In this document: piece by piece, positions 1 through 9,345 of the stretch
How positions within the stretch are numbered: position 1 is the stretch's first letter
How the letters are laid out: each line of letters begins with the position of its first letter
DNA from: Acinetobacter sp. ANC 4470
GTDB lineage: Bacteria > Pseudomonadota > Gammaproteobacteria > Pseudomonadales > Moraxellaceae
Direction of reading: 5' to 3'
DNA: 64,000 bases
Assembly: GCF_002135335.1 (NCBI RefSeq)
Contig: NZ_NEGC01000008.1
Location: 61,158-125,157, forward strand
Notes under the pieces: model-generated
The model's database searches: none
Told to the model about the DNA's origin: nothing
The model's input: only the letters and a program-made list of their open reading frames with translations
Program-made: the position numbers and the translations under genes

Positions 1-1232
1 AAAACTTCATCGTCACGCGTATGCCGATCCACCACCACACTAATCATCATATCGCCTTGCACATTAACCACAGTACGCACCGTATCCAGTAAACGATCTA
101 TCGGCAATAAAATGGCAATCGCTTCGGCAGGTAAACCTACCGATTGCAACACCATAATCATAGTCACCATACCTGCACTTGGGATACCCGGTGCACCAAG
201 TGAGGCAATCATTGCGGTTAAGCAAACTATCAACTGCTGCCCAATACTTAAATCTAACCCCATCAGATTGGCAATAAATAGCGCAGCAGCAGCTTCATAC
301 AGTGCCGTACCATCCATATTCAATTGTGTGCCCAGTGGGATAACAAAACCAGCTGTTGCAGGACGTACGCCTAAATTTTCTTGCGCACATTTCAATGAAA
401 GTGGCATGGTCGCAGAACTTGAACTGGTGGCAAAAGCGGTAATCAGTGCAGTACGCGCCCCTTTAAAAAAGGTCAGCGGACTCATCTTGCCGAAAATCCA
501 TAACAATAATGGCAAAACCACAACACCATGAAAAATAGTGGTTCCCGTTACCACAGCAGCAAATTCAACCAAACGGTTCAGCACCGAAATATCTTCAGTA
601 GAAATCAATTTTGCCAGTAAAGCAAAAATACCAATTGGTGCAAGGCGCATCACCCAAATAATCATGAACATCATCATGTCAAAAAACTGTTGGCTCAGTT
701 GTCTTACCGTTTTAAAACGCTCACCGCCATGCACCAAAGCCACGCCAAAAAACAAAGCAAACACCACTACAGCAAGGACATTACCTTCAGAAAATGCTTT
801 AAAGGGATTAATTAAAGTGTTTTGAATAAAATGAGTTAAAAATGATGTTGGGGTTAAAGTATCAGGAGTCTGATGATTGCTCATTGCATCTTGAAACATC
901 GCAATGTCGATGCCTTTTCCAACATCAAATAAATGCGCACTGCCAATACCAAGAATTAAAGCCAAGGTCGTGGTGGTCACGCAGCAAGCCAAGGTGATTT
1001 TCCAGACCTTGCCCAATTGCCCACCCGATTGTAAGTTCGATACACCCACCACAATTGAACTAAAAATGAGGGGAATTAAAAGCATCTTCAATAAGCCAAT
1101 AAAAATACTACTGGCAATGCCTATGCCATATAAACTGGCATCAAAAAAAGGCGTACTTGGATAAAAATTTAGAATAAAACCAAAAGCTACGCCCAAAATC
1201 GCAGCAATCAAAATTTGTGTGTTTAAGCCCAT
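1..1232 (-). CDS. Dicarboxylate/amino acid:cation symporter (DAACS family), 3' end outside window
   Basis: The reverse strand is open from an ATG at 1232 to the window edge, giving about 410 codons without a stop, so the C-terminus is missing. The translation begins MGLNTQILIAAILG and has the repeated hydrophobic segments of GltP/DctA-type sodium or proton symporters for glutamate, aspartate or C4-dicarboxylates. Family hallmarks are a serine-rich hairpin (TAFATSSSSATMP), the following PLGTQLNMDGTALYE segment with the NMDGT cation-site motif, and a second hairpin GAPGIPSAGMV. It would sit in the inner membrane. The substrate cannot be decided from sequence alone. The 204 bp between it and the small gene at 1437 presumably hold both divergent promoters. 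Confidence 0.9.
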   Translation of the reverse strand, partial: MGLNTQILIAAILGVAFGFILNFYPSTPFFDASLYGIGIASSIFIGLLKMLLIPLIFSSIVVGVSNLQSGGQLGKVWKITLACCVTTTTLALILGIGSAHLFDVGKGIDIAMFQDAMSNHQTPDTLTPTSFLTHFIQNTLINPFKAFSEGNVLAVVVFALFFGVALVHGGERFKTVRQLSQQFFDMMMFMIIWVMRLAPIGIFALLAKLISTEDISVLNRLVEFAAVVTGTTIFHGVVVLPLLLWIFGKMSPLTFFKGARTALITAFATSSSSATMPLSLKCAQENLGVRPATAGFVIPLGTQLNMDGTALYEAAAALFIANLMGLDLSIGQQLIVCLTAMIASLGAPGIPSAGMVTMIMVLQSVGLPAEAIAILLPIDRLLDTVRTVVNVQGDMMISVVVDRHTRDDEV

Positions 1233-1436
1233 TTCTGCATGCTTTTATTGTTCAGTCTTGTAGGCACTATGCCATGCCCTATTTTTAGAATCGAGGAATT
1301 TTTTGTCACAAGCTCAGCATAGATATGCAAAAACATGATCTACACTTTGTCTGAATCACCAACAGCTTGGTGAATATAGGCATAAAATCTACTTTTGCAT
1401 TACAACCCATCCACCAATAATTAAAAGAGCAAAAAT

Positions 1437-1550
1437 ATGAAAAAAATAATTCTCATCACTGCACTACTTTTCAGCATTGGGCAAACTTTTGCTCATTCAG
1501 GTCATGGCTGCCATAAAGATGTATCCGAAGACATTCCACGCTGCCACTAA
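1437..1550 (+). CDS. Small secreted His/Cys-containing peptide, 37 aa
   Basis: A short frame, ATG at 1437 to TAA at 1550, encodes a typical Sec signal peptide (MKK, hydrophobic core, QTFA cleavage site) and a mature part of only about 18 residues with four His and two Cys: HSGHGCHKDVSEDIPRCH. This resembles the tail of short YHYH-type secreted proteins (AHSGG...GCH...CH). An AAAAGAG stretch lies upstream of the ATG and a strong terminator follows directly, which supports a real transcription unit. The paired CH motifs suggest metal binding or a disulfide, but that is inference. The function is unknown. Confidence 0.6.
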   Translation: MKKIILITALLFSIGQTFAHSGHGCHKDVSEDIPRCH

Positions 1551-1561
1551 AGCCCCAACAT

Positions 1562-1590
1562 AAAAAATCGGGCTCTATGCCCGATTTTTT
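1562..1590. terminator. Bidirectional rho-independent terminator
   Basis: AAAAAATCGGGC and GCCCGATTTTTT pair around a 5-nt loop, leaving T runs on both strands. It can serve both the small peptide gene and the convergent tesB. Confidence 0.85.
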
Positions 1591-1608
1591 AAAGTAAAAC
1601 ATGATGCC

Positions 1609-2481
1609 TTATTGGGTTTCAATTTCGCGGATACGAATTAAACCTTCTTGTGTCGTACTACACACCAGCTCACCATTCTGCCACATCCGACCGAAGTTTA
1701 AACCGCGCGAACTTGCACTCACTGTCGCATCCATGTCGTACAACATCCACTCATCCGCACGGAATGGTTTATGGAAATACATGGCATGATCAATACTGGC
1801 ACATTGCAAACTTGGCGATAAATAACTTAAACCATGTGGACGCAGTGCAGTGGTCATTAAGGTAAAGTCTGAATAAAATGCTGCAATGGCTTGATGTAAA
1901 GAAATTTCATCCACCTCTGCGGCAATTTTATCGTGCGTGCGTAAATAATGTGCGTAAGACGGTGCTTCTGGCTGGGGTTGATAGGGGTTGCTTGGATTAA
2001 TAGGACGAATATCAATATGACGATCACGCATAAAGCTGGCACGGACATTTTCTGGAACAAATTCGACCATCAATTTTTTTAATTCAGCTTCGGATTTCAA
2101 GGTTTCTACTGCTGGATACTCTGGTTCAGCAATTTGATAATTTAAACCCTCTTCTGGATGAGCAAAAGAAACCATTGCAGTAAAAATCGTCCGACCATGT
2201 TGAATGGCACGTACTTGGCGACTGACAAAGCTCTTCCCATCACGCAAACGATCAACTTCATATAGAATAGGGGCATTCACATCACCGCCATACAAAAAAT
2301 AAGCATGCAATGAATGTGCAGGACGATCTGTGGTATACGATGCCGCTCGTAATGCCTGCCCTAACACTTGCCCGCCAAAGACACGCTTCCCAACCAAGTT
2401 GCGACTCATTCCTCGGTAGATGTTTTCTTCAATTTTTTCAAGGCTAAGTAATTCAACCAATTCTTGGGTTAACGCATTCAT
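1609..2481 (-). CDS. tesB: Acyl-CoA thioesterase II
   Basis: This 290-aa protein has the double hot-dog layout of TesB, which hydrolyses medium- and long-chain acyl-CoA to free fatty acid and CoA in the cytosol. The N-terminal hot-dog is marked by FGGQVLGQALRAA, then SLHAYFLYGG and FVSRQVRAIQHG. The C-terminal half holds the catalytic set known for the family: Asp in FYSDFTLMTT, Thr just after it, and Gln in TTQEGLIR near the C-terminus. Length equals the E. coli enzyme (about 286 aa). ATG at 2481 is taken as the start because family homology begins there. It is monocistronic and convergent with the small peptide gene, sharing its terminator. Confidence 0.93.
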   Translation of the reverse strand: MNALTQELVELLSLEKIEENIYRGMSRNLVGKRVFGGQVLGQALRAASYTTDRPAHSLHAYFLYGGDVNAPILYEVDRLRDGKSFVSRQVRAIQHGRTIFTAMVSFAHPEEGLNYQIAEPEYPAVETLKSEAELKKLMVEFVPENVRASFMRDRHIDIRPINPSNPYQPQPEAPSYAHYLRTHDKIAAEVDEISLHQAIAAFYSDFTLMTTALRPHGLSYLSPSLQCASIDHAMYFHKPFRADEWMLYDMDATVSASSRGLNFGRMWQNGELVCSTTQEGLIRIREIETQ

Positions 2482-2773
2482 AAGCGACCTATTTTGATGT
2501 GGAATACCAAAGATATAAGCGGGAAATTTAAATCAATCAGATAGACTCTTTTATCTATTTTGCCATAAAGTCAGAGCAACCCCCTAGAGTTAGTCTGACC
2601 AATGTGTCACATTGTTTTTCGATTATATCGGCTAAAAATACGATTTTTAACGTTAAAATTTTACAATCAATATCCATTTTGTCAGAAAATGACATACAGT
2701 TTTAAATTACAATAATGCAAAACAATCCCCCCTCAGAAAATCTGTGGTTGCGGTCATTTAAGTAGGAGTGTGT

Positions 2774-5350
2774 ATGTCCAAGAGTGGCTTTGGTCAAATG
2801 TATCGTCAGCTTTCGAGTAAGCTGCTTGACCTTGTGGTAACTCCACATGTACTTGGTGAGGTTCCTACTGAACCGACAACGACAAATGTAAATACAGCAA
2901 CAGACCAACCGGTTCAGCAAAAAATAGTCTGCTATGTTTTACAAAATTACTCACGCAGTAATGCCTTAATCGTAGATAGTGAAACACGCCGTCTGAAACT
3001 ATCACCAGCATTAAACCCATTAGTGATTGGTGATCATAAAGAAAAAGCATCGGTGTTATTTTTACAACATCACGATGAAAATAATTTACTCAACCCACCC
3101 GCACATGCTTTTCCGCCACGCTTATTACGCCTAATAGATATCGTAGAAAAGTACCCTGAAATTGATATTGAACTGATTCCGGTCACTGTACTTTGGGGAC
3201 GTTCACCTGATAAAGAAGACTCTTGGTTCAAGCTGCTGTTTACCGATACTTGGGCAACACCGGGTACAGTCAAACAATTGGTCAATATTGGCTTACATGG
3301 TCGCCAGTCATATTTAGAATTCCACAAAGGACAATCTTTACGCACACTGGTCGATTTTACTAAACAGACCCATCCAAACGTATCTCCTGCGACATATATT
3401 CTCAATACGCTGAATAACTATTTAGATGGTCAACGTGAAGTCGTACTTGGTCCTGACCTATCAGACCGTCGTAATGTAGTGCATTCACTGATTAAATCTA
3501 ATGATGTGCAAGACGCCATTCGTCGCGAAAGTATTCGTAGTAAAGTCAGTATGATTGAAGCTGAACGTCGTGCGATTGGTTATTTAAATGAAATCGTTTC
3601 AGACTATTCACATTCTGCAATCCGTTTTGCCGATATGGCACTCACCCGTCTATGGACGCAGCTCTATGATGGCGTGGAAGTCCATAACTTCAGTACCGTG
3701 CGTGAACTGGCCAAAGATTACCAGATTATCTACACCCCTTGTCATCGTAGTCACATTGACTATTTATTACTGTCTTATGTTATTTACCGACGTGGCATGA
3801 TGGTGCCATATATTGCCGCAGGCGATAATTTAAATATGCCTTTTGTTGGACAGTTACTTCGTGGCGGTGGCGCATTCTTTATTCGTCGTACCTTCCGTGG
3901 CAATGGTTTGTACACTACGGTATTTAAAGAATATCTATACAGTATTTTAGCGCGTAATACACCACTGGAATACTTCATTGAAGGTGGTCGTTCGCGAACG
4001 GGTCGCCTACTTCCAGCAAAAACTGGCATGCTGGCCATGACCGTACATAGTCATTTACGCGGTCGAGCGAAACCGATTGTGTTCTTACCGACCTATATTG
4101 GTTATGAACGTCTGATGGAAGGCTCGACTTATGTCGGTGAGATGCAAGGCAAAGCGAAAGAGTCTGAATCGATTGTCGGTATTTTCAAAACCTTGCGTAA
4201 AATTGAACGTATTTTCGGTAAAGTACATGTCAACTTCGGTGAACCTGTCTTTTTAGATGATTTACTGAAAAAGCACGGTGCCGACCAAACCAAGATTGAA
4301 AAAAATGATGATCCAATCCCAACGGAAGTATCCGATGCAGTGAATGGTTCAGCGCAGCTCATCTTAGAAAATATTAACCGTGCTGTCGTCATCAACCCTG
4401 TATCCCTCTTGTCGTTAATCTTATTGGCAACTCCGAAACACACCTTAGATGAAGAAATTTGCATTAAACAACTGGATGCTTATCGTAATTTAGTCACTGC
4501 ACTACCTTACGATGCACGTGCAAAAATAACACCGCTTTCTGGCAAAGAAATTATTGCCTACGGTTTAAAACTCAAACTGATTAAACGCATTAAACATGTG
4601 TTGGGCGATATTATTGCGATTGAAGACAATCAAGCGGTATTGCTGACTTACTTCCGCAATAACATTCTGCATGCCTTTGTATTACCTTCTTTAATTGCCG
4701 CCTTGGTTGAACATAACGGTTCGATCCGTCGTGGTGATTTAATCAGTGTGATTCGCACACTTTATCCATTCTTAAAAGCTGAATTGTTCTTAAAATGGCA
4801 AGATGATGAGCTGAAGGATCAAATCTGCGCTTATGTAGATGCCTTAATTAACGCGAAACTCATCACGGCAGATGCCGAAGATCATCTTATTTCTCCTGCA
4901 CCAAATTCAGAAGATCACAACCAATTGGTCGTGCTTGCTGCACCTGTGATGCAAAGTCTTGAGCGTTATTACATGACGTTGGCTTTAATTACACAACGCG
5001 GTTCAGGCAATATTTCGATTCGTCAGGTTGAAGAACTCAGTCATTTGGTCGGTCAACGTCTATCTGTGCTTTATGAGTTCAACTCACCTGAATTTTTTGA
5101 TAAAGCCCTATTCCAAAGCTTTATGAAAGTATTAACGCAACAAGGCTATATTCGTAATAACGAAGACAATGCCATTGTGTTTGATGAGAACTTCCAAAAT
5201 GTTGCACAATATGCCAATCTAGTTTTGGATGATGTGACCCTACAAATGCTTCAGCACATTACCACCTTTAGTGATGCAGAATTAAAAGATGCATTGGATG
5301 CCGTTGCCGCGCAACAAGCGAAACGTCGTTTAAAGCGTAAAAAGAAATAA
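2774..5350 (+). CDS. plsB: Glycerol-3-phosphate 1-O-acyltransferase
   Basis: PlsB acylates sn-glycerol 3-phosphate at position 1, the first step of phospholipid synthesis, at the inner membrane. The 858-aa length fits the large PlsB class. All four acyltransferase blocks are visible in order: HRSHIDYLLL (HX4D catalytic), GGGAFFIRRTF, EYFIEGGRSRTGR and VFLPTYIGYE. The C-terminus is very basic (KRRLKRKKK). I start at ATG 2774 because AGGAG at 2764-2768 sits 5 nt before it; a GTG two codons earlier overlaps that Shine-Dalgarno. The 292 bp between tesB and plsB hold no gene and should contain the divergent promoters. A strong terminator follows the stop. Confidence 0.95.
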   Translation: MSKSGFGQMYRQLSSKLLDLVVTPHVLGEVPTEPTTTNVNTATDQPVQQKIVCYVLQNYSRSNALIVDSETRRLKLSPALNPLVIGDHKEKASVLFLQHHDENNLLNPPAHAFPPRLLRLIDIVEKYPEIDIELIPVTVLWGRSPDKEDSWFKLLFTDTWATPGTVKQLVNIGLHGRQSYLEFHKGQSLRTLVDFTKQTHPNVSPATYILNTLNNYLDGQREVVLGPDLSDRRNVVHSLIKSNDVQDAIRRESIRSKVSMIEAERRAIGYLNEIVSDYSHSAIRFADMALTRLWTQLYDGVEVHNFSTVRELAKDYQIIYTPCHRSHIDYLLLSYVIYRRGMMVPYIAAGDNLNMPFVGQLLRGGGAFFIRRTFRGNGLYTTVFKEYLYSILARNTPLEYFIEGGRSRTGRLLPAKTGMLAMTVHSHLRGRAKPIVFLPTYIGYERLMEGSTYVGEMQGKAKESESIVGIFKTLRKIERIFGKVHVNFGEPVFLDDLLKKHGADQTKIEKNDDPIPTEVSDAVNGSAQLILENINRAVVINPVSLLSLILLATPKHTLDEEICIKQLDAYRNLVTALPYDARAKITPLSGKEIIAYGLKLKLIKRIKHVLGDIIAIEDNQAVLLTYFRNNILHAFVLPSLIAALVEHNGSIRRGDLISVIRTLYPFLKAELFLKWQDDELKDQICAYVDALINAKLITADAEDHLISPAPNSEDHNQLVVLAAPVMQSLERYYMTLALITQRGSGNISIRQVEELSHLVGQRLSVLYEFNSPEFFDKALFQSFMKVLTQQGYIRNNEDNAIVFDENFQNVAQYANLVLDDVTLQMLQHITTFSDAELKDALDAVAAQQAKRRLKRKKK

Positions 5351-5355
5351 CGTAA

Positions 5356-5387
5356 AAATCCCCTTCCTTTAAAAAGGAGGGGGATTT
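5356..5387. terminator. Bidirectional terminator after plsB
   Basis: AAATCCCCTTCCTTT pairs with AAAAAGGAGGGGGATTT almost completely. It lies between the convergent plsB and the SDR gene and touches the latter's stop codon. Confidence 0.8.
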
Positions 5388-5389
5388 AT

Positions 5390-6196
5390 TTATAACTTTC
5401 CTAACATCTCTAAATAATCCTCAAAACAATTTTCATGCTGCAACTGAAAACCCATTTCAGCCATTCGCGTAGCATAAATTCTTTTTCCAGAACATTCATC
5501 ACTCTGCAAAACCAACTCAGGCACATGCAATTGTCGTTGAAACCATTGAATGCTTTCATGCAAAGGACTGGGCTGATTATTACTGACAATATACGATTTT
5601 TCAGCATGTTCCACGTGAATCATACTTGCGAGAAAAGTCGCCAAATCATCAATATGAATTCGATTTGACCAGTGAAGATTTGGATAAGTTTTAGTTTTTT
5701 CAGCCAGCTTTAGCATTCGAGCCACCGATGTGCCATAAATTCCTGTCGGGCGAATCATGATACTTCGCGATGGATAAGCCTGCTGCCAAAGCAGCTCCAT
5801 TTTCAACAATAATCTCCCCTGCTCATCATTGGGCTTCATCTCTGATTCATCATTTATACGCTCACCATGATTTTCACCATAGACACGCGTGGACGACACA
5901 ACCACGACCTTTTGCACGGGATGTTGTTTTAAAGTCTTACTAATGGGTTGTACCGAATCGACATACACCCGTTGATAAGCCTCAGGTGTACTTTCATTTG
6001 GACTTAACAATATATAGACCCAGTCAATGGGCTTGATCTGATCCAGATTAAGCTGATGTACATCCTGAATGAGATGAGTCGCATATTCATCCATTTTCGG
6101 ACTTTGACTGATTGTGGTAATTTGGTGCCCTTGCTCAAATAGTTGTTTAGCAATACGCCAAGATGTTTTACCATAACCAATAAATAAAATATGCAT
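5390..6196 (-). CDS. NAD(P)-dependent SDR family protein (YeeZ-like epimerase/dehydratase)
   Basis: A 268-aa Rossmann protein. The N-terminus MHILFIGYGKTSWRIAKQL carries the glycine-rich nucleotide-binding turn, though it reads GYGKTS rather than a strict GxxGxxG. VVVSSTRVYGENHGE and RPTGIYG match the Ser/Tyr block and substrate loop of extended SDR epimerases and the YeeZ group. It is probably cytosolic; the substrate is unknown. ATG 6196 is preferred over the in-frame GTG at 6202 because AGG lies 5 nt before the ATG. It is divergent from recG, with about 34 bp between starts, so the two promoters must overlap the opposing coding ends. Confidence 0.8.
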   Translation of the reverse strand: MHILFIGYGKTSWRIAKQLFEQGHQITTISQSPKMDEYATHLIQDVHQLNLDQIKPIDWVYILLSPNESTPEAYQRVYVDSVQPISKTLKQHPVQKVVVVSSTRVYGENHGERINDESEMKPNDEQGRLLLKMELLWQQAYPSRSIMIRPTGIYGTSVARMLKLAEKTKTYPNLHWSNRIHIDDLATFLASMIHVEHAEKSYIVSNNQPSPLHESIQWFQRQLHVPELVLQSDECSGKRIYATRMAEMGFQLQHENCFEDYLEMLGKL

Positions 6197-6230
6197 AAAC
6201 ACCTGATTACATAACCGAAGTTGAGGGGAA

Positions 6231-8276
6231 ATGGCTGCCGTCCATCAATTACAAGGGGTAGGAACTGCCTCTGCTGCTTTACTGGAAAAACTAAATATTT
6301 TCACCACAGATGATTTACTGTTTCATCTGCCACGTGATTATGAAGATCGTAGCACGATCATCTCCATGAACCAATTGATCGTGGGGCGCAGCTATTTGTT
6401 AGAAGGCATAGTCAAAGGTGTCGATTTTCCACCCGGTAAACGCAAGTCTATGGCGGTGTTATTACAGGATGATTTTGGTAAAGTCACTTTACGGTTTTAT
6501 CATGTTTATAAAGCCCTGACTGATCGTGCCAAAATGGACAATCGCCTACGAATATTTGGTGAAGTACGTGTCGGTGCACGAGGTTTAGAACTTTATCATC
6601 CAGAAATACAACTGATTACTGAACACACACCACTGCCTAAAACTGAACTCACAGCCATTTATCCTGCTACAGAGGGTTTAACTCAGCCCAAGTTACGTGA
6701 ATATGTTAAACAAGCACTTAAACAACACAGTGATGATTTACCTGAACTGTTGCCAGCGAAATTCACCAATGGCTATGCACTTAAACAAGCCCTAGAATAT
6801 ATTCATGAGCCTCCACTCAATGCCAATATGTTGCAATTGGCTCAAGGTTCACACCCTGCTCAACAACGCCTAATCTTTGAAGAACTGGTTGCTCATCAAG
6901 TGAGCTTACTTTCACGTCGGGCCTATATTCAACAAATTGAAGCACCATCTTTTTCGACCAGCAAACACTTTGCCAAACAACTGTTGGCAGACTTACCGTT
7001 TAGCATGACCGATGCACAAAAACGGGTATCCAAAGAAATTGCACAAGACTTAAAACAAAACAAACCAATGCTGCGTCTGATTCAGGGCGATGTGGGTGCA
7101 GGAAAAACACTAGTAGCGGGTATTGCAGCGTGTCATGCGTTAGAAGAAAATTGGCAAGTCGCCCTAATGGCACCGACGGAAATTTTAGCAGAACAGCATT
7201 ATGTAAATTTTAAAAAATGGTTTGAACCTTTGGGCTTAACCGTGTCATGGCTTTCAGGAAAACAAAAAGGCAAAGCACGTGCGGCAGCCGAGCAAAGCAT
7301 TAAAGATGGTTCAGCCCATTTAGTGATCGGAACACATGCCTTATTTCAAGACAATGTTACCTTTGCCAAACTCGGTTTGGTGATTATTGATGAACAGCAT
7401 CGTTTTGGGGTCGATCAACGTCTAGCATTACGTAACAAGGGTGCGCAGAATATGACGCCACATCAACTGGTGATGACTGCAACTCCAATCCCCCGTACCT
7501 TGGCCATGTCGGCATATGGTGATTTGGATACGTCTGTGATTGATGAATTACCCCCAGGACGAACCCCAATTCAAACTGTGACTATTCCTCTAGATCGCCG
7601 TGAAGAGGTTTTAAGTCGTATCGCTAGCAATTGTGCTGAAGGTAAACAAGCCTATTGGGTCTGCACCTTGGTGGAACAATCCGAAACCTTAGATGCACAA
7701 GCCGCTGAAGCCACTTTTGCTGAAATCAAAACACGTTTTCCCCATCTAAACACGGGCTTAGTGCATGGCAAAATGAAAGCCGATGAAAAACAATTAGTGA
7801 TGCAGCAATTTAAAGACAATCAATTGCAGTTACTGATTGCTACAACAGTTATTGAAGTTGGCGTAGATGTGCCGAATGCATCGATCATGGTGATTGAAAA
7901 TGCAGAACGCCTCGGACTTTCTCAACTCCATCAGCTCCGTGGACGTGTCGGACGTGGTGCAACAGCCAGTTTTTGCGCCTTACTCTACAAACATCCTTTA
8001 TCGCAAAATGGACAAGAACGCCTACGCATTATGCGTGAAACCAACGATGGCTTTATCATTGCAGAAAAAGACTTGGAAATTCGCGGGCCGGGTGAATTAC
8101 TTGGCACCAAACAAACGGGCGATATGGGCTTTCGGGTGGCGAAATTAGAACGAGATGATCATTTACTCAATCAAGCGCATTATGTAGCGCAGCAAATTTT
8201 AAAAGATCACCCTGAAAATGCCAAGGCTTTGTTAAAACGTTGGCTACCTGAAGCACCGCGCTATGCCTATGTTTAA
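6231..8276 (+). CDS. recG: ATP-dependent DNA helicase RecG
   Basis: RecG remodels stalled replication forks and branch-migrates Holliday junctions. The 681-aa length fits (E. coli 693). The N-terminal wedge/OB domain starts after VGTASAALLEKL and LLFHLPRDYEDRS. Helicase motifs follow: Walker A QGDVGAGKT, APTEILAEQH, DEQH box in IIDEQHRFGV, TATPIPRTLAMS, then TTVIEVGVDVPNA and HQLRGRVGRG, with the RecG C-terminal DGFIIAEKDLEIRGPGE block. GAGGGG sits just upstream of the ATG. Its last 14 bp overlap the start of comF, so the two are co-transcribed and probably translationally coupled. Confidence 0.97.
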   Translation: MAAVHQLQGVGTASAALLEKLNIFTTDDLLFHLPRDYEDRSTIISMNQLIVGRSYLLEGIVKGVDFPPGKRKSMAVLLQDDFGKVTLRFYHVYKALTDRAKMDNRLRIFGEVRVGARGLELYHPEIQLITEHTPLPKTELTAIYPATEGLTQPKLREYVKQALKQHSDDLPELLPAKFTNGYALKQALEYIHEPPLNANMLQLAQGSHPAQQRLIFEELVAHQVSLLSRRAYIQQIEAPSFSTSKHFAKQLLADLPFSMTDAQKRVSKEIAQDLKQNKPMLRLIQGDVGAGKTLVAGIAACHALEENWQVALMAPTEILAEQHYVNFKKWFEPLGLTVSWLSGKQKGKARAAAEQSIKDGSAHLVIGTHALFQDNVTFAKLGLVIIDEQHRFGVDQRLALRNKGAQNMTPHQLVMTATPIPRTLAMSAYGDLDTSVIDELPPGRTPIQTVTIPLDRREEVLSRIASNCAEGKQAYWVCTLVEQSETLDAQAAEATFAEIKTRFPHLNTGLVHGKMKADEKQLVMQQFKDNQLQLLIATTVIEVGVDVPNASIMVIENAERLGLSQLHQLRGRVGRGATASFCALLYKHPLSQNGQERLRIMRETNDGFIIAEKDLEIRGPGELLGTKQTGDMGFRVAKLERDDHLLNQAHYVAQQILKDHPENAKALLKRWLPEAPRYAYV

Positions 8277-8898
8277 AGCATTTTTACAACACTCCATACA
8301 GCTTTTACAAGGCTTACAACCCTGTCAACTCTGCAATACGGGGCAACAACAAATCCATTCTGTCTGTGAAGATTGCTGGCAGCAATTACCGTGGTTTAAA
8401 AGTACAGTGCAACGGCAGGAAATGGATATTCAAAGTGCTTGTTATTATGACTACCCAATGGATCGTATCATTCAAAAATTTAAATATGAACAGCAGCTAC
8501 ATTTTCAGAATGTACTGGCGGGTGTATTCATGCAACTTCGGCTGCCCAAAATCCAAGCCATTGTACCCATGCCCATTTCCAATGAACGCTTAGCAGAGCG
8601 TGGTTATAATCAATCCTTGGTACTTGGCAAGATTTTAGCCAAACAATTAGACCTTCCCATTTGGCAACCGATCACTCGCTTACAACAACATTCACAAAAA
8701 GGCTTAACTCGCCTAGAGCGCATTGAAAATATTCAGCAGCAATTCCAAATCAATACATCGTCCAAATTGCGTTATCGTCGTGTACTTATTTTGGATGATG
8801 TGGTGACGACGGGAAGTTCAATCTTTGCGTTAAAACAAAAACTTGAGCAATTGGGCTGTCAGAAAATCTATGCCGCCTGTATCGCGAGTGCGAAGTAA
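8263..8898 (+). CDS. ComF family protein (phosphoribosyltransferase-like)
   Basis: A 211-aa protein with the ComF/GntX layout: an N-terminal zinc-finger-like region with CQLC and CEDC pairs (residues about 22-45), then a type I phosphoribosyltransferase fold with the PRPP loop VLILDDVVTTGSSIFAL. Family members are needed for DNA uptake in naturally competent bacteria, although the biochemical reaction is unclear. It starts inside the recG reading frame (14-bp overlap). The association with recG fits a role in handling incoming or branched DNA, but that link is inference. No terminator is evident between its stop and the convergent Nudix gene. Confidence 0.85.
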   Translation: MPMFKAFLQHSIQLLQGLQPCQLCNTGQQQIHSVCEDCWQQLPWFKSTVQRQEMDIQSACYYDYPMDRIIQKFKYEQQLHFQNVLAGVFMQLRLPKIQAIVPMPISNERLAERGYNQSLVLGKILAKQLDLPIWQPITRLQQHSQKGLTRLERIENIQQQFQINTSSKLRYRRVLILDDVVTTGSSIFALKQKLEQLGCQKIYAACIASAK

Positions 8899-8941
8899 TC
8901 AATTACTGCATCATTTTTCTCGCGTAGTCCAATAGACTAAA

Positions 8942-9343
8942 TCAAACCGCAGCCTTTAAATAATTTTTTACCCATGGCATCACAATTTCTGTGGTTAAGG
9001 GAGCAAGTAAGGTCGTTTGATCATCTAAATCTACCCATTTCATCTCGGCAATTTCGGCATCAATTTTTGGTGCATGATCCAATGTTACAACATAAACATA
9101 ACTGACCAATTGATGATCTGGCTCATTTGCAGTCGCTGTTTCATAACGCCCAACAAATTGTTTAATCTGTGCCTGACAACCAATTTCTTCCTGAATTTCA
9201 CGAATTATGGTTGCTTCAGGCAGTTCATTTGGCTCCAACTTACCACCGACTTGCATAAAACACACGGTATGCTGTTTGCGAACCACTAAAATCTGCTGTT
9301 GATCATTTAAAATAATCGCAGCTGCAACAGTAATCACTTTCAT
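8942..9343 (-). CDS. Nudix hydrolase
   Basis: A 133-aa single-domain protein. The Nudix box is complete and canonical: GGKLEPNE, then seven residues, then REIQEEIG, which binds Mg and cleaves nucleoside-diphosphate-linked substrates. The N-terminal MKVITVAAAIILN strand is typical of MutT-like and NTP-pyrophosphohydrolase subfamilies. I place the start at ATG 9343, two bases after the stop of the upstream LOG gene; the TTGGTGA there can act as ribosome binding site. The two genes are therefore one operon. The substrate cannot be named. Confidence 0.88.
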   Translation of the reverse strand: MKVITVAAAIILNDQQQILVVRKQHTVCFMQVGGKLEPNELPEATIIREIQEEIGCQAQIKQFVGRYETATANEPDHQLVSYVYVVTLDHAPKIDAEIAEMKWVDLDDQTTLLAPLTTEIVMPWVKNYLKAAV

Positions 9344-9345
9344 GT

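Noticed and set aside
112..1164. Three forward frames of 86-139 codons at the left edge
   Set aside because: They are antisense to a clearly coding reverse-strand DAACS symporter with complete family motifs.
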